From contig NZ_AP025464.1 of assembly GCF_024347335.1 (NCBI RefSeq), forward strand, positions 1,364,001-1,428,000: a DNA stretch of 64,000 nucleotides, in the 5' to 3' direction. This DNA is from Vibrio celticus (GTDB taxonomy: Bacteria > Pseudomonadota > Gammaproteobacteria > Enterobacterales > Vibrionaceae). Shown here one piece after another: positions 17,437-25,652 of the stretch (positions within the stretch are counted from its first letter, which is position 1; the number at the start of each line of letters is the position of its first letter). The notes below the pieces were generated by a model, which saw only the letters and a program-made list of their open reading frames with translations, did not search any database and was not told the origin of the DNA. Position numbers and translations under genes: made by a program.

Positions 17437-18393
17437 ATGAACACACTTTGGGAACAGTTTGCGTTTTCGGCGTCAGTAACAGGCCCTATCTGTTTAATGC
17501 TGTTTCTCGGTGTGATGCTCAAGCGAATCGGCTTAATCAATGACAATTTCATTGATGTCGCATCTAAAGTGGTATTTCAAGTCACCCTGCCCGCAATGCT
17601 ATTTCTGAGTATTGTTCAATCGAATCACAACTTTTCAGCCAGTAGCGCGTTAGTTGCCTTTGGCGTCATCGCTAACTTTGTCTTTTTCTTGTTCACGATT
17701 TTCTCGACCAAGTTAGTATTTAAAGGTTCGAAAGATCAAGGTGTGATTGTCCAAGGTGGGTTCCGCGCTAATACCGCGATCATCGGCCTCGCCTATGTAG
17801 CTAATATCTATGGTAACCAAGGCGTGGCATTGGCGGCGATCTATGTCGCATCCCTAACCGTGCTATATAACATTCAAGCCGTAATTGCACTGACACCCAA
17901 AGGCGAAGACACAGGCGCGAAAGCGATTAAAGTAATCGCCAAGTCGATTACCAAAAACCCATTGATCATCGCTATTTTCTTAGCGGTCGTCTTCTATGCG
18001 CTTTCTATTCCTATCCCAAAAATGGTCACTGACGCTGGTCAATACTTTGCCAACATGACGTTGCCTTTAGCACTGCTGTGTACCGGTGGGTCGCTCGATA
18101 TCAGCTCGCTCAAACAAGAAAAACTGTCGACGTGGTTCGCCTCTAGCTACAAGTTAATTGCCTCACCGTTACTGATTACACTGGCGGCTGGGTACTTAGG
18201 ATTTGAAGGGCTCGATCTCGGGCTTATCTTCTTGATGAGCGCAGCACCAACAGCAGCGGCAAGCTACGTTATGGCTCGTGCGATGGGAGGAAACTCAACA
18301 CTCGCGGCTAACATCATCGCACTTACTACTGTTGTTTCTCTTATCACTTGTACTCTCGGTATTTTTGTACTTACTGCAATGGATTTAATATAG
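17437..18393 (+). CDS. AEC family transporter
   Basis: Inner-membrane permease of the auxin efflux carrier (AEC) family, which in bacteria often moves malate or other organic anions. About ten hydrophobic segments, with the inverted-repeat layout of the family and the half-motifs LPAMLFLSIV in the first half and LPLALLCTGGSL in the second. The ATG at 17437 has AAAGGA eight bases upstream and starts MNTLWEQF; a longer frame from 17350 would add 29 charged residues unlike the family and is rejected. 318 aa. Substrate unknown. Confidence 0.82.
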   Translation: MNTLWEQFAFSASVTGPICLMLFLGVMLKRIGLINDNFIDVASKVVFQVTLPAMLFLSIVQSNHNFSASSALVAFGVIANFVFFLFTIFSTKLVFKGSKDQGVIVQGGFRANTAIIGLAYVANIYGNQGVALAAIYVASLTVLYNIQAVIALTPKGEDTGAKAIKVIAKSITKNPLIIAIFLAVVFYALSIPIPKMVTDAGQYFANMTLPLALLCTGGSLDISSLKQEKLSTWFASSYKLIASPLLITLAAGYLGFEGLDLGLIFLMSAAPTAAASYVMARAMGGNSTLAANIIALTTVVSLITCTLGIFVLTAMDLI

Positions 18394-18516
18394 CTGCGAC
18401 AGGCTTCAAAAAACCGACACAAGCCTTGAAACAAAGGTCATAAGCCTTGATTTAGTACTAACTGGGTGGGCATAAAGACTGCTAGATTTCGTAAAAATTT
18501 TACTAAGAGATCTGAT

Positions 18517-19557
18517 ATGTCTTCCGTTCAACATACGCCTTCACAACAGATCGCCAGTATCGAGTTAGGCCGAGTGATTGCTATCTTGGCGATCATTGGT
18601 TTACACGGTCAAATGGCACTCACTTATTGGCAAATAGATGAAGTGCCTTGGATCGGTTATGTACTCAACCAAACCGCTCGTTTTGCGGTACCTCTGTTTT
18701 TCCTAATTTCCGGTTATCTTATTCAGCCCAAGTTGACTGTATCCCCGTGGCAAACCGTCATTAATTACTCTAAACCACTGCTTAAGGTTTGGTTGGCATG
18801 GAGCATCATTTGCCTAGTGATGCCATTCAACCTCGCGAAGGTAGAAGAGTTTGGATACCTGGGTGAGCGCCAAGGCTATTGGGGTTTCTTAATGAACACG
18901 CCGCTTAATTCTTTCTTAGAGGGTGGGTTGGTTCATTTATGGTTTATTCCCGCTCTCGTATGTGCAGTGTTGGTCATTGCTTTGATAGTCGAAATGAAAC
19001 TCGACAAACTGCTATTACCGGCGGCTATTGTACTTTACGTTTATGGTGTTTTGGCAGGCAGCTACGCAACGCTAACCGGGTTAGAAGCACCCTTCTTCAC
19101 GCGTAATGGCCCGTTCTTCAGCACGTTAATGGTGACCTTAGGTTTCCTTATTCGTCAGAATCAATGGAAGGTGTCATCAACTAAAGCGTTGGGGCTATTA
19201 GCGTTAGGCATGTTGATTCACTTTGCTGAGGCGGCATGGCTCACCACGTTCGACGTCGGATTCAACATGAATGATTTCTTGTTTGGCACGGCGCTATGGG
19301 GAATGGGCGTATTTATGTGGCTTTTGACTAATCCAAACATGGGTAACTACGCTTGGATTCGCGCCATTTCAAATCGCATGCTGGGTATCTACGTCTGCCA
19401 TCTGCTGATCATTATCGTGTTGTTCAATGTCTGTGGAGTCTTAGGCATTACGGAATTGGCAAAAGACGTTACGGTATTTTTTGGCACCGTATTGTTGAGC
19501 TTCGGGTTGATTGCTGGGATCGAGAAAACACCACTGCGACGCGTGCTACTTCGCTAA
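18517..19557 (+). CDS. Membrane acyltransferase 3 family protein
   Basis: Integral membrane O-acyltransferase (acyltransferase_3, OafA/WecH-like), expected to acetylate a sugar or surface polymer. About ten hydrophobic segments; IELGRVIAILAIIGLHG near the start holds the conserved R and H of the family, and FAVPLFFLISGYLI follows. The ATG at 18517 is preceded by AAGAG; the frame opens earlier with a GTG at 18466 that lacks a ribosome site. 346 aa. A terminator follows directly. The acceptor is unknown. Confidence 0.85.
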   Translation: MSSVQHTPSQQIASIELGRVIAILAIIGLHGQMALTYWQIDEVPWIGYVLNQTARFAVPLFFLISGYLIQPKLTVSPWQTVINYSKPLLKVWLAWSIICLVMPFNLAKVEEFGYLGERQGYWGFLMNTPLNSFLEGGLVHLWFIPALVCAVLVIALIVEMKLDKLLLPAAIVLYVYGVLAGSYATLTGLEAPFFTRNGPFFSTLMVTLGFLIRQNQWKVSSTKALGLLALGMLIHFAEAAWLTTFDVGFNMNDFLFGTALWGMGVFMWLLTNPNMGNYAWIRAISNRMLGIYVCHLLIIIVLFNVCGVLGITELAKDVTVFFGTVLLSFGLIAGIEKTPLRRVLLR

Positions 19558-19580
19558 ATTAGTTTTAAAGAGCAACAAAA

Positions 19581-19619
19581 AAATAAAGGCAAGATAACGG
19601 ATTATCTTGCCTTTATTTC
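19581..19619 (+). terminator. Bidirectional terminator between acyltransferase and PTPS-like genes
   Basis: AAATAAAGGCAAGATAA and its complement flank a 4-nt loop. T-rich on both strands, so it can serve both convergent genes. Confidence 0.75.
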
Positions 19620-19657
19620 ATCATGTCAGTAACTAGACTATATCACTCGCTGGAGTG

Positions 19658-20536
19658 TTATCGGAACGCCATTGCGCCCTTGCCAACACCTTCATAAGCG
19701 ACGATTTGTAGTGATTGGTTCTCTGCTAGGCTAGGTTCAACTTGATCCGCAATATAGCCCGCAAGTAATTCCACCGTGGTATCGGTCGGCAAGATCTCTG
19801 TTTCACTCTTAGCAATCGCTAGCTCAAATTCGCCTTGTGGCGCGGTGTAGCGGAAGCCATAGTGACTTTCATCATTAACACTTTTCGCGTGTTCACTCAG
19901 GTTAAGTGATGAAACAGAAACTTGGTCTTCTTTAGAACCTAAGTAAATGTCTTCCCAACGCTGAGCAAATGCTTGTTCGCGTTGCTCGTCACGCTGACCA
20001 TCAACCACGATTTCTACTGGAGAACGGTGACCATGGGCGATGCGTTGGCAGTTGCCATCATGCTTTTTTAAACCATGGGTGTAGTGGTAGAACGCGCCAT
20101 TAATGTTCTCATGACGTAGGGTGATCTCTAACCCTGTGACGTTACTTGGTAGGTTATCGCGAAGAATATTGTAAACGTGTGCGGTCACACTCTCGATGGT
20201 GATCGCTTCTGCATCAATCAGACAATATGCTTCATCAGGGCAATGTAGATGAAGACTCTTGTCACCACGCAGCACGTCAACCTTAGAGTAGCCCGCTTTG
20301 CTCGCTTGAAGAACGATTGCAGCGTTTTGCATTGGCAGCAGCAAACGGTGATCAACTTGCTCATCGACAAGCTGTTTGATCTGCTTTTTGACCTTGCTAA
20401 AATCCAGCACCATGCTCATTTCATTAAGTTCACCAGACATGGTGACATCTAAAATCCAACTATCTCCTACGACCCCTCTGTGTTCACAGATGTATGAAGA
20501 ATCGATAACGGTAAGGTCTCTTACAAATAGGTTCAA
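19658..20536 (-). CDS. Duplicated 6-pyruvoyl-tetrahydropterin synthase-like protein
   Basis: Related to PTPS/QueD (6-carboxytetrahydropterin synthase), but with two copies of the fold in 292 aa. The first half (about 1-115) keeps a DFSKVKKQIKQLVDEQVDHR segment, with the Asp-His dyad, but has lost the zinc ligands. The second half (about 130-292) has the zinc and catalytic segment HDGNCQRIAHGHRSPVEI but no clear Asp-His dyad. A complete site may therefore form from both halves; this is inferred. The start is TTG, chosen because AGGAG lies six bases upstream. The pathway (queuosine, pterin or other) is not shown by neighbours. Confidence 0.8.
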   Translation of the reverse strand: MNLFVRDLTVIDSSYICEHRGVVGDSWILDVTMSGELNEMSMVLDFSKVKKQIKQLVDEQVDHRLLLPMQNAAIVLQASKAGYSKVDVLRGDKSLHLHCPDEAYCLIDAEAITIESVTAHVYNILRDNLPSNVTGLEITLRHENINGAFYHYTHGLKKHDGNCQRIAHGHRSPVEIVVDGQRDEQREQAFAQRWEDIYLGSKEDQVSVSSLNLSEHAKSVNDESHYGFRYTAPQGEFELAIAKSETEILPTDTTVELLAGYIADQVEPSLAENQSLQIVAYEGVGKGAMAFR

Positions 20537-20761
20537 GTTGAACTCCTTAATACTTTAATGAGATACGGGAGGCTGAATAATGTTCAGCAGGCACTTCGTC
20601 TCATTGGTGTCTAGATAAAATAGGACGGGCAGGATGTTACAACGAGCTTATAAAGTCCACCTTTTTACACTCTCTGCCGATAAAAGAACAAACTACATAC
20701 AATTTCCGCTAAAACATAGACCAGCCAGATGTGAATAGCCATAAACCGAGTGGGGCTGACC

Positions 20762-21231
20762 GGCGTTTCACCCATTTATCGTTTGAACGCTTCAATAAAC
20801 TGTGTGCGAGACATCACGGCCAGTGACGCCATTTCGGCAATCGAATGGTAATCGAGAATAGACGTGACCACAGAAGCCAATCGTGGGTGAGCAAGTGCCG
20901 AGAAAACGCCGCTATCAATTTTCTGTTGTTCGATGAGATGACGAAAAATCAAAGCCATCAAGGCATCGCTCAATTTGTCCATTAAGTACTGCTGCCCCGA
21001 CGACTCTTGGCTCGACTCATTAGATAACACCTTGATCAGTAGCATTAAGTTAGGTGCATCCTCAAACGGAATCACTATCACGTCAGGCAGAGCCGATAAT
21101 AAAGGATTCATCTGCCCTAAACGATATTCTACGTGCGCACACCCGGCTTCAGCACCGTCTCCAACGCCTTCAATCACATGTGGTGTTATTTGGAAGGTAA
21201 ACAATGCAGGGCTGTGACAGTTGCCTATACT
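20762..21231 (-). pseudogene. Decayed AraC family regulator
   Basis: A 142-codon frame (20776-21204) matches the middle of AraC regulators with a cupin_6 sensor: MNPLLSALPDVIVIPFED, then LMDKLSDALMALIFRHLI and the first HTH AEMASLAVMSRTQFIEAFKR. A TAA follows exactly there, and the next in-frame codons read M-G-E-T-P, which is the normal AraC continuation. After that the sequence stops resembling AraC, and the N-terminal part of the cupin is also missing. The gene is a remnant with a nonsense codon and deletions at both ends. Confidence 0.75.
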
Positions 21232-21318
21232 CCGTGTACGCGTTAGACAAGCTCACCTTTCAAGCCCATTTTTATTCTATACTCCTAGCAGATAAGCTTT
21301 TCTTTTTATGGAAGAATA

Positions 21319-21954
21319 ATGACATTACCTAGGATTTTGGTACTCGGCCTCTGCGCCCTATCGACACTGACTTATGCCAACCCGTGGCAGTTCGTCAAAA
21401 GTGAAGGTGGCATCATGATTGATAAAAGGCCACACAGCGAAGGCTTGGTCGAAATACGAGCACAGATGCAAACGCCCACTACTTATTCCGGTTTTTTACT
21501 ATTGCTGGAAGACAGCGAGAACGTACCAAACTGGATAGATAACGTGTCGCAAAGTCGTGTGTTGATGCAGATATCTGAAGATGAAAACATCGTCTATACC
21601 CAATTCAAAGCACCGTGGCCTGCCCGAGATCGAGACATGGTGACCTACTCAAAATACAGCATTGAAGATGGTCAGTTTGTATTGTCGATAAAGGATGCAT
21701 CGAACTATTTGGCGAAAGAGTCGGGGTACATTCGAATCTACGATGTGGACGCACTTTGGACACTGCAACCGCTGACTAATGGCAATACCTACATCACCTA
21801 CACCGCGTATGCGAACGCAGGGGGCATCTTGCCAAATTGGTTGATGAACAAGTTATCGATAGGCAGTGCACTGAGCACGTTTAAGGGGCTAAAAGAACAG
21901 TTACCAAAGTACCAAGGCCAACAGCACCCTAACCTGCCAAATGAGTCTCGCTAA
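21319..21954 (+). CDS. START domain protein with signal peptide
   Basis: Secreted or periplasmic lipid-binding-like protein. A signal peptide (1-20, cut after TLTYA) is followed by a START/Bet v1-like domain with the typical VPNWIDNVSQSRVL, TQFKAPWPARDRDMVTYS and a C-terminal LPNWLMNKLSIGSALSTFKGL helix. 211 aa. Ligand and role are unknown. The gene is divergent from the AraC remnant, which may once have controlled it. Confidence 0.8.
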   Translation: MTLPRILVLGLCALSTLTYANPWQFVKSEGGIMIDKRPHSEGLVEIRAQMQTPTTYSGFLLLLEDSENVPNWIDNVSQSRVLMQISEDENIVYTQFKAPWPARDRDMVTYSKYSIEDGQFVLSIKDASNYLAKESGYIRIYDVDALWTLQPLTNGNTYITYTAYANAGGILPNWLMNKLSIGSALSTFKGLKEQLPKYQGQQHPNLPNESR

Positions 21955-21996
21955 CGATACAAGTCGATAAGTAAATGGAGGCATTAAGGTTAAAGA

Positions 21997-22521
21997 TTAA
22001 GGTCTTCTAGCAAGATCGCGCGCTAAGATAAGCGCCAAGCCAAATACTTGAAGAAACAGGGCTATGTTCTTATAGAAAGCCATTTTCTCATCAAGCCTTT
22101 GGATTAACTCAACCAAGGTCAGGTTATCCAAATAGTAGTCATCGATTCGGGTTCGTTGCGCTTCTTGTGCACTGTTTATCAGCATCATCAGTTTCGGTAA
22201 GTGAGCCAAAGAGATACTTGGCACTTCGCTACTCACCCAACGCCTAAGTTGCCCACGCAGTGCTTCGTCGAGAACCGTGGTCGGCTGCACCGTTTCTGGT
22301 TTATCAAGGTGAATCAGAATCGCTTCACGCTTGCGCTCTAGGGTTTCAATCGTATTCCAAGCAAGCTGTATTGAGTACACATTGCCGTATTTGCGATCGT
22401 TATACTCCGCTTTCTCAGCTTCAATTTTATCGAGCACCAAGCTCGACATGACAATCGCCATGATGTTGAGTATCAAGCCTGCGAGGACAATCGCCCAAGC
22501 AGGAGGAAGACGCAACGCCAT
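21997..22521 (-). CDS. Hypothetical membrane protein
   Basis: Not recognised. 174 aa with one membrane segment at each end (WAIVLAGLILNIMAIVMSSLVL and YKNIALFLQVFGLALILARD) and a charged helical region of about 110 residues between them, so the soluble part lies on one side of the membrane. It lies 8 bases after the MAPEG gene on the same strand and is probably cotranscribed with it. Confidence 0.65.
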   Translation of the reverse strand: MALRLPPAWAIVLAGLILNIMAIVMSSLVLDKIEAEKAEYNDRKYGNVYSIQLAWNTIETLERKREAILIHLDKPETVQPTTVLDEALRGQLRRWVSSEVPSISLAHLPKLMMLINSAQEAQRTRIDDYYLDNLTLVELIQRLDEKMAFYKNIALFLQVFGLALILARDLARRP

Positions 22522-22529
22522 AATGCTCC

Positions 22530-22919
22530 CTAGAACATTTTATCAAAAGGTAAGTAAGCTAAGTTTAGGACAATCAAAGAGATCATGCAGATAAGCGTTA
22601 ACACCATCCCCACTTTTCGACCTTTGAAGTTCTTCGCTAAGATCCCTTTCGCATGAATCACACGCCCCACAATAAACGCCACACCAATGACATGAATCAG
22701 CCACACACCAGCACCATTCATCTCTAACAATCCCATCAAAATCACCGTGATTGGGATGTAATCCATAGCATTACTTTGTGCCGAACGTGCTATCTGTAAC
22801 GACTCGACACCGCCATCAGCATGAGCAACAAGATTGATTCGCCTTTGCTTGATCACCTCTATTGCTAACCAAATCATTACGACCGTCAGCAAGGCTGCGT
22901 AAAGTGCTGTAACCATCAT
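22530..22919 (-). CDS. MAPEG family membrane protein
   Basis: Four-helix membrane protein of the MAPEG family (eicosanoid and glutathione metabolism in eukaryotes; role in bacteria mostly unknown, some have glutathione transferase activity). The markers are a first helix followed by RRINLVAHADGG, the conserved AQSNAMDYIPITVILMGLLE and the RVIHAKGILAKN segment. 129 aa is the normal size. Probably forms an operon with the gene at 21997. Confidence 0.85.
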   Translation of the reverse strand: MMVTALYAALLTVVMIWLAIEVIKQRRINLVAHADGGVESLQIARSAQSNAMDYIPITVILMGLLEMNGAGVWLIHVIGVAFIVGRVIHAKGILAKNFKGRKVGMVLTLICMISLIVLNLAYLPFDKMF

Positions 22920-23009
22920 ATTTCCCTATTATTTTGTGTTTACTCAGTGTTCTTTCTTATCTGTTCGACAACACCCGCCGAGATAAAATGAAAATCGCGC
23001 CCGAGCACT

Positions 23010-23027
23010 TGTAAGAGATCTCTCACA
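23010..23027. promoter_or_regulatory. GacA/VarA (UvrY) box upstream of csrB
   Basis: TGTAAGAGATCTCTCACA fits the GacA-box consensus TGTAAG-N6-CTTACA with one change (T to C). It is centred about 170 bp before the csrB start, like known upstream activating sequences of Csr small RNA genes. A second half-like copy, CGTAAGAGATCACA, lies at 23033-23046. Confidence 0.75.
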
Positions 23028-23152
23028 CCGAACGTAAGAGATCACAATCAAGCTTCGCAGAAAATTCCTAAAATACAAACCCAAGCCCTTGTTTTGTATG
23101 AATCCACGCATATTTCTTTCGATCAGTGGGTACATTTATTTCTTGAGGTGGA

Positions 23153-23181
23153 TTGTGAGTAAAGCCTCTGCAGTGTTTAAT
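23153..23181 (+). promoter_or_regulatory. Sigma-70 promoter of csrB
   Basis: TTGTGA (23153-23158) and TTTAAT (23176-23181) with 17-bp spacing place transcription start near 23188, exactly where the conserved CsrB 5' end GTCGACAGGGAGT begins. Confidence 0.7.
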
Positions 23182-23187
23182 ACACAT

Positions 23188-23500
23188 GTCGACAGGGAGT
23201 TGGCAGGAACAGGAAAAAGCCTAACGGATTAGGTATCTTCAGGATGAAGATTTGATAGCTTTAGGATGAGTTATCAGCAAGGAAGTTATGCTCTAGGATA
23301 GAGTCGCTTATCAAGATGATGAGTTTGCAAGGACACCGCTAGGACGGCGATGAATTGGATAGGTTAAAGGATTTAGCCACGTCAAGGAACGATGCAGGGA
23401 GCACCAGTTACCTATTGAAAGATAAGTAACGCGCAGTAGCAGGATGGCTACGAAAAGAATAGACCCCGTTTGGTGAAAGCCAAACGGGGTTTCCTTTTTT
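23188..23500 (+). ncRNA. csrB: CsrB-family small RNA (CsrA sponge)
   Basis: About 313 nt. The 5' end GTCGACAGGGAGT is identical to the start of E. coli CsrB. Fifteen GGA motifs, many as AGGA in hairpin loops (for example CTTCAGGATGAAG, TAGGACGGCGA, GTAGCAGGATGGCTAC), are spread along the RNA; these are CsrA binding sites. It ends in a very strong terminator. By known biology it binds and titrates CsrA, and its transcription is driven by the VarS/VarA two-component system in Vibrio. No ORF competes for the region. Vibrios carry several Csr RNAs; which one (B, C or D) this is cannot be told without alignment. Confidence 0.93.
23463..23500 (+). terminator. csrB terminator
   Basis: ACCCCGTTTGG / CCAAACGGGGT stem with a 6-nt loop and a T-rich tail ending in six T residues. 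Confidence 0.9.
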
Positions 23501-23543
23501 GTAACGCCTGAAAGCTGCTAGCAGCTAACCGTTCAAAGTCACG

Positions 23544-23663
23544 TTACAAAATAATGTTCATCAAGAACATTGCACCAAAGGCATTCAATACCGAAATCGC
23601 AATCATCACCGGGATGTAGCGACCTTCAGTACCAATTGGCCCCATAATACCGGTGTTTTTCAA
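23544..23663 (-). pseudogene. 3' fragment of yjiG cut off by an IS3 element
   Basis: In minus-strand frame this encodes IGTEGRYIPVMIAISVLNAF and then GAMFLMNIIL before a TAA at 23544-23546. This is the C-terminal end of YjiG, whose 5' part lies at 25275-25652 beyond the insertion. A short extra stretch before IGTEG and the absence of a target duplication suggest that a few codons were altered or lost when the element entered. Confidence 0.8.
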
Positions 23664-23689
23664 GGTAGTTGTCATCATTTGCTTACTTA

Positions 23690-24697
23690 TTAAGCAGCTT
23701 CTCTTTCTGGATTTAGGTGAACGTCACCGACAGGCTCACAGTTCCTGATATCACCAGGCCATCGCTCAGGTTTTCGGCGTTTTGCAGCGAGCAATACCTC
23801 AGCACGCTGCTTCAAGATCTCTTTATCTTTTCCATTGTGACGCTCTGAAGGCGTGACGTAATTTAGCTTACTGTGCTTGTGCTCGGTGTTGTACCAGCGT
23901 ACGAAGTCTTCAACCCAACTTCGACTACTGTCGAGAGTTTCAAAGCCCTTTGTTGGCCAGCTTGGTATGTACTTTACCGTGCGGAACAATGACTCGACAT
24001 ACGGGTTATCATCACTGACTCTCGGGCGGCTATACGATGAGGTAATACCTAACTCTTCCATTTTAGCTTTGAACGTCAGCGACTTCATAGGCGCACCGTT
24101 ATCTGAGTGAAGAACCAGCGCTTGATTGAAGCACTGCTCTCGCATCAACGTCCGTTGCAGAAGTTGTGACGCCAGCTCACCGCACTCACGCTCATACACT
24201 TCATAACCAACGACTTTTCGGCTGTAGATGTCCTCGATGACATACAGGTAATAGTGGTGGCCTCGAACCTTTGAAGGTAAGTAAGTGATATCCCATGTGT
24301 AGACTTGGTTCGAGTCCGTAGCTGTGTAACTTGTTGGCTTCGCTTGCTTCTGTCTACTCCGCTGACGACCTCGTTTGTGAAGTTGCCCTCGTGCAGTCAG
24401 CACCCGATAGTAACTCGACTCAGAGGCGATATACTCACCTTTATCAAGCAGTGTTGGGACGACTTGAGTCGGAGGTAAGCTTGCGAATTCAGGGCGGTTA
24501 CACACCTCGATTATCGCATCTCGCTCTTCCTGCGACAGCTTGTTAGCAGGCTCAGGTCTGACGCATATCGGCCTTTTGTCAGCTTGAACTTCACCTTGCT
24601 GATACCAGCGACGATACGTTCTCAAGTCGATTTGAACTTCATGGCAAGCTGGCTCTAAACGACATCCGCATTGCTTCGCTTCAAGGATAAGAGTCAC
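23690..24697 (-). CDS. IS3 transposase OrfB (DDE integrase)
   Basis: 335 aa from the GTG; the frame is open upstream to the slippery site. Integrase core with acidic residues in QVYTWDITYLP, LVLHSDNGAPM and DDNPYVESLFRTVK, so the DDE triad looks intact, followed by WYNTEHKHSKLNYVTPSERH. Made mainly as the OrfAB fusion by -1 frameshifting at 24763-24769. Confidence 0.9.
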   Translation of the reverse strand: MTLILEAKQCGCRLEPACHEVQIDLRTYRRWYQQGEVQADKRPICVRPEPANKLSQEERDAIIEVCNRPEFASLPPTQVVPTLLDKGEYIASESSYYRVLTARGQLHKRGRQRSRQKQAKPTSYTATDSNQVYTWDITYLPSKVRGHHYYLYVIEDIYSRKVVGYEVYERECGELASQLLQRTLMREQCFNQALVLHSDNGAPMKSLTFKAKMEELGITSSYSRPRVSDDNPYVESLFRTVKYIPSWPTKGFETLDSSRSWVEDFVRWYNTEHKHSKLNYVTPSERHNGKDKEILKQRAEVLLAAKRRKPERWPGDIRNCEPVGDVHLNPEREAA

Positions 24698-24723
24698 TAT
24701 GGTCTGCCTTTCATCGGTTGAGG

Positions 24724-25224
24724 TTAGTCGTCCTCTGGCTCTTCCCCGTAAAAGGCTCTCAGCTTTTTTCTTAGTACCAAGAGAGCGGCCGTTTCAGCGA
24801 GTGCTTTTTCTTTGAGTCGTAAATCTTTCTTCAACTCTTTGATTTCAAGTTTGTCAGCTTTAGCCTGCTTCTTTGCTTCAGCTTCCTGCTCTTTACTCGA
24901 CTTAAACCCTTGCATACAATCGCTGCGCCAGCTTTGGATTTGCTCTGGAAAAAGACCTTTTTCACGACAATATTGGCTGAGTTCACTTTCTGTCATTGAG
25001 TAGGTTTCAGCGACGATGGCGAGTTTAGTTTGAGCAGACCACTGCTCTGATGAAGTGTTGCTATTTGGCACTGCGGCTCCTGAACGTCTGAGTTGCTTGC
25101 GCCAATGATACAGGGTCGCAGTGCTAATTCCTTCCTCTTCCGACACTTCTTTAACTGACATTGAATAGGGAGGCAACAGCTTCTTCAATATAGCTTCTTT
25201 TCTTTCTACTGAGATACGAGACAC
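24724..25224 (-). CDS. IS3 transposase OrfA (HTH, coiled coil)
   Basis: 166 aa with two helix-turn-helix regions: MSVKEVSEEEGISTATLYHW near the N-terminus and TESELSQYCREKGLFPEQIQ in the middle. A long charged coiled coil (about 105-150) follows. The longer N-terminal part than in IS3 itself fits the subgroups with double-HTH OrfA. The last codons overlap the OrfB reading frame. Confidence 0.85.
   Translation of the reverse strand: MSRISVERKEAILKKLLPPYSMSVKEVSEEEGISTATLYHWRKQLRRSGAAVPNSNTSSEQWSAQTKLAIVAETYSMTESELSQYCREKGLFPEQIQSWRSDCMQGFKSSKEQEAEAKKQAKADKLEIKELKKDLRLKEKALAETAALLVLRKKLRAFYGEEPEDD
24763..24769 (-). promoter_or_regulatory. Programmed -1 frameshift site A AAA AAG
   Basis: On the minus strand the OrfA codons AGA AAA AAG contain A AAA AAG in phase. 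After a -1 slip the frame runs K-A-E-S-L-L-R-G-R-A-R-G-R-L-T-S without a stop into OrfB. Confidence 0.8.
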
Positions 25225-25274
25225 AATTACTCTTTATCGCCCAAACTGGTTAAATTTTAACAGTGACAACTACC

Positions 25275-25652
25275 CTGCCAGATAGGGATACGACCCATGT
25301 ATTGCACTTGAGAGCCCATCAAGTAGATAGCAGGCGCCAAGATAGCGATATGGTTGCCGTTCAAAATACCTTGATCAAACAGCGTGATAACCACGCCCAC
25401 CGCGCCACCCATCGACATCCACGCACCGATCAATACCGCTGCCGCTTCGCCAGGCAAACCAAATACCGCCATGATCGGAGCAAATACACTGCCCATCAAA
25501 TCCAGCGCACCCGTTATCTGCAATGCCTTGATGATCACAAATGCCATCAGAACATTTGGTACTGTAGAGGTAGTCGCAATAACCCAGCCTTTCTTAGCAC
25601 CTTCAACGAAAATATCAGTAACCATTGGTTTCTTTGCTTTAACTTCGCTCAT
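25275..25652 (-). pseudogene. yjiG 5' part, interrupted by IS3 element
   Basis: YjiG-family inner-membrane protein with a nucleoside-recognition (gate) domain, of unknown substrate. Seen from MVTDIFVEGAKKGWVIATTS to LMGSQVQYMGRIPIW; the reading then enters the element and stops at 25257. The missing C-terminus is at 23544-23663. Its ATG overlaps the yjiH stop (TAATG), so the two were a coupled pair. The split probably abolishes function of the YjiHG pair. Confidence 0.85.

Larger units (their letters stand above)
23664..25274 (-). mobile_element. IS3-family element inserted in yjiG
   Basis: 1611 bp, bounded by inverted repeats GGTAGTTGTCA (23664) and TGACAACTACC (ending 25274). It carries OrfA and OrfB with a canonical -1 slippery site. 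No direct target duplication is visible, so a rearrangement after insertion is possible. OrfA is longer than usual (166 aa). Confidence 0.85.

Noticed and set aside
23140..23500. A short protein gene in the region before the csrB terminator
   Set aside because: No frame has a ribosome site, and the GGA-rich pattern with conserved 5' end fits CsrB.
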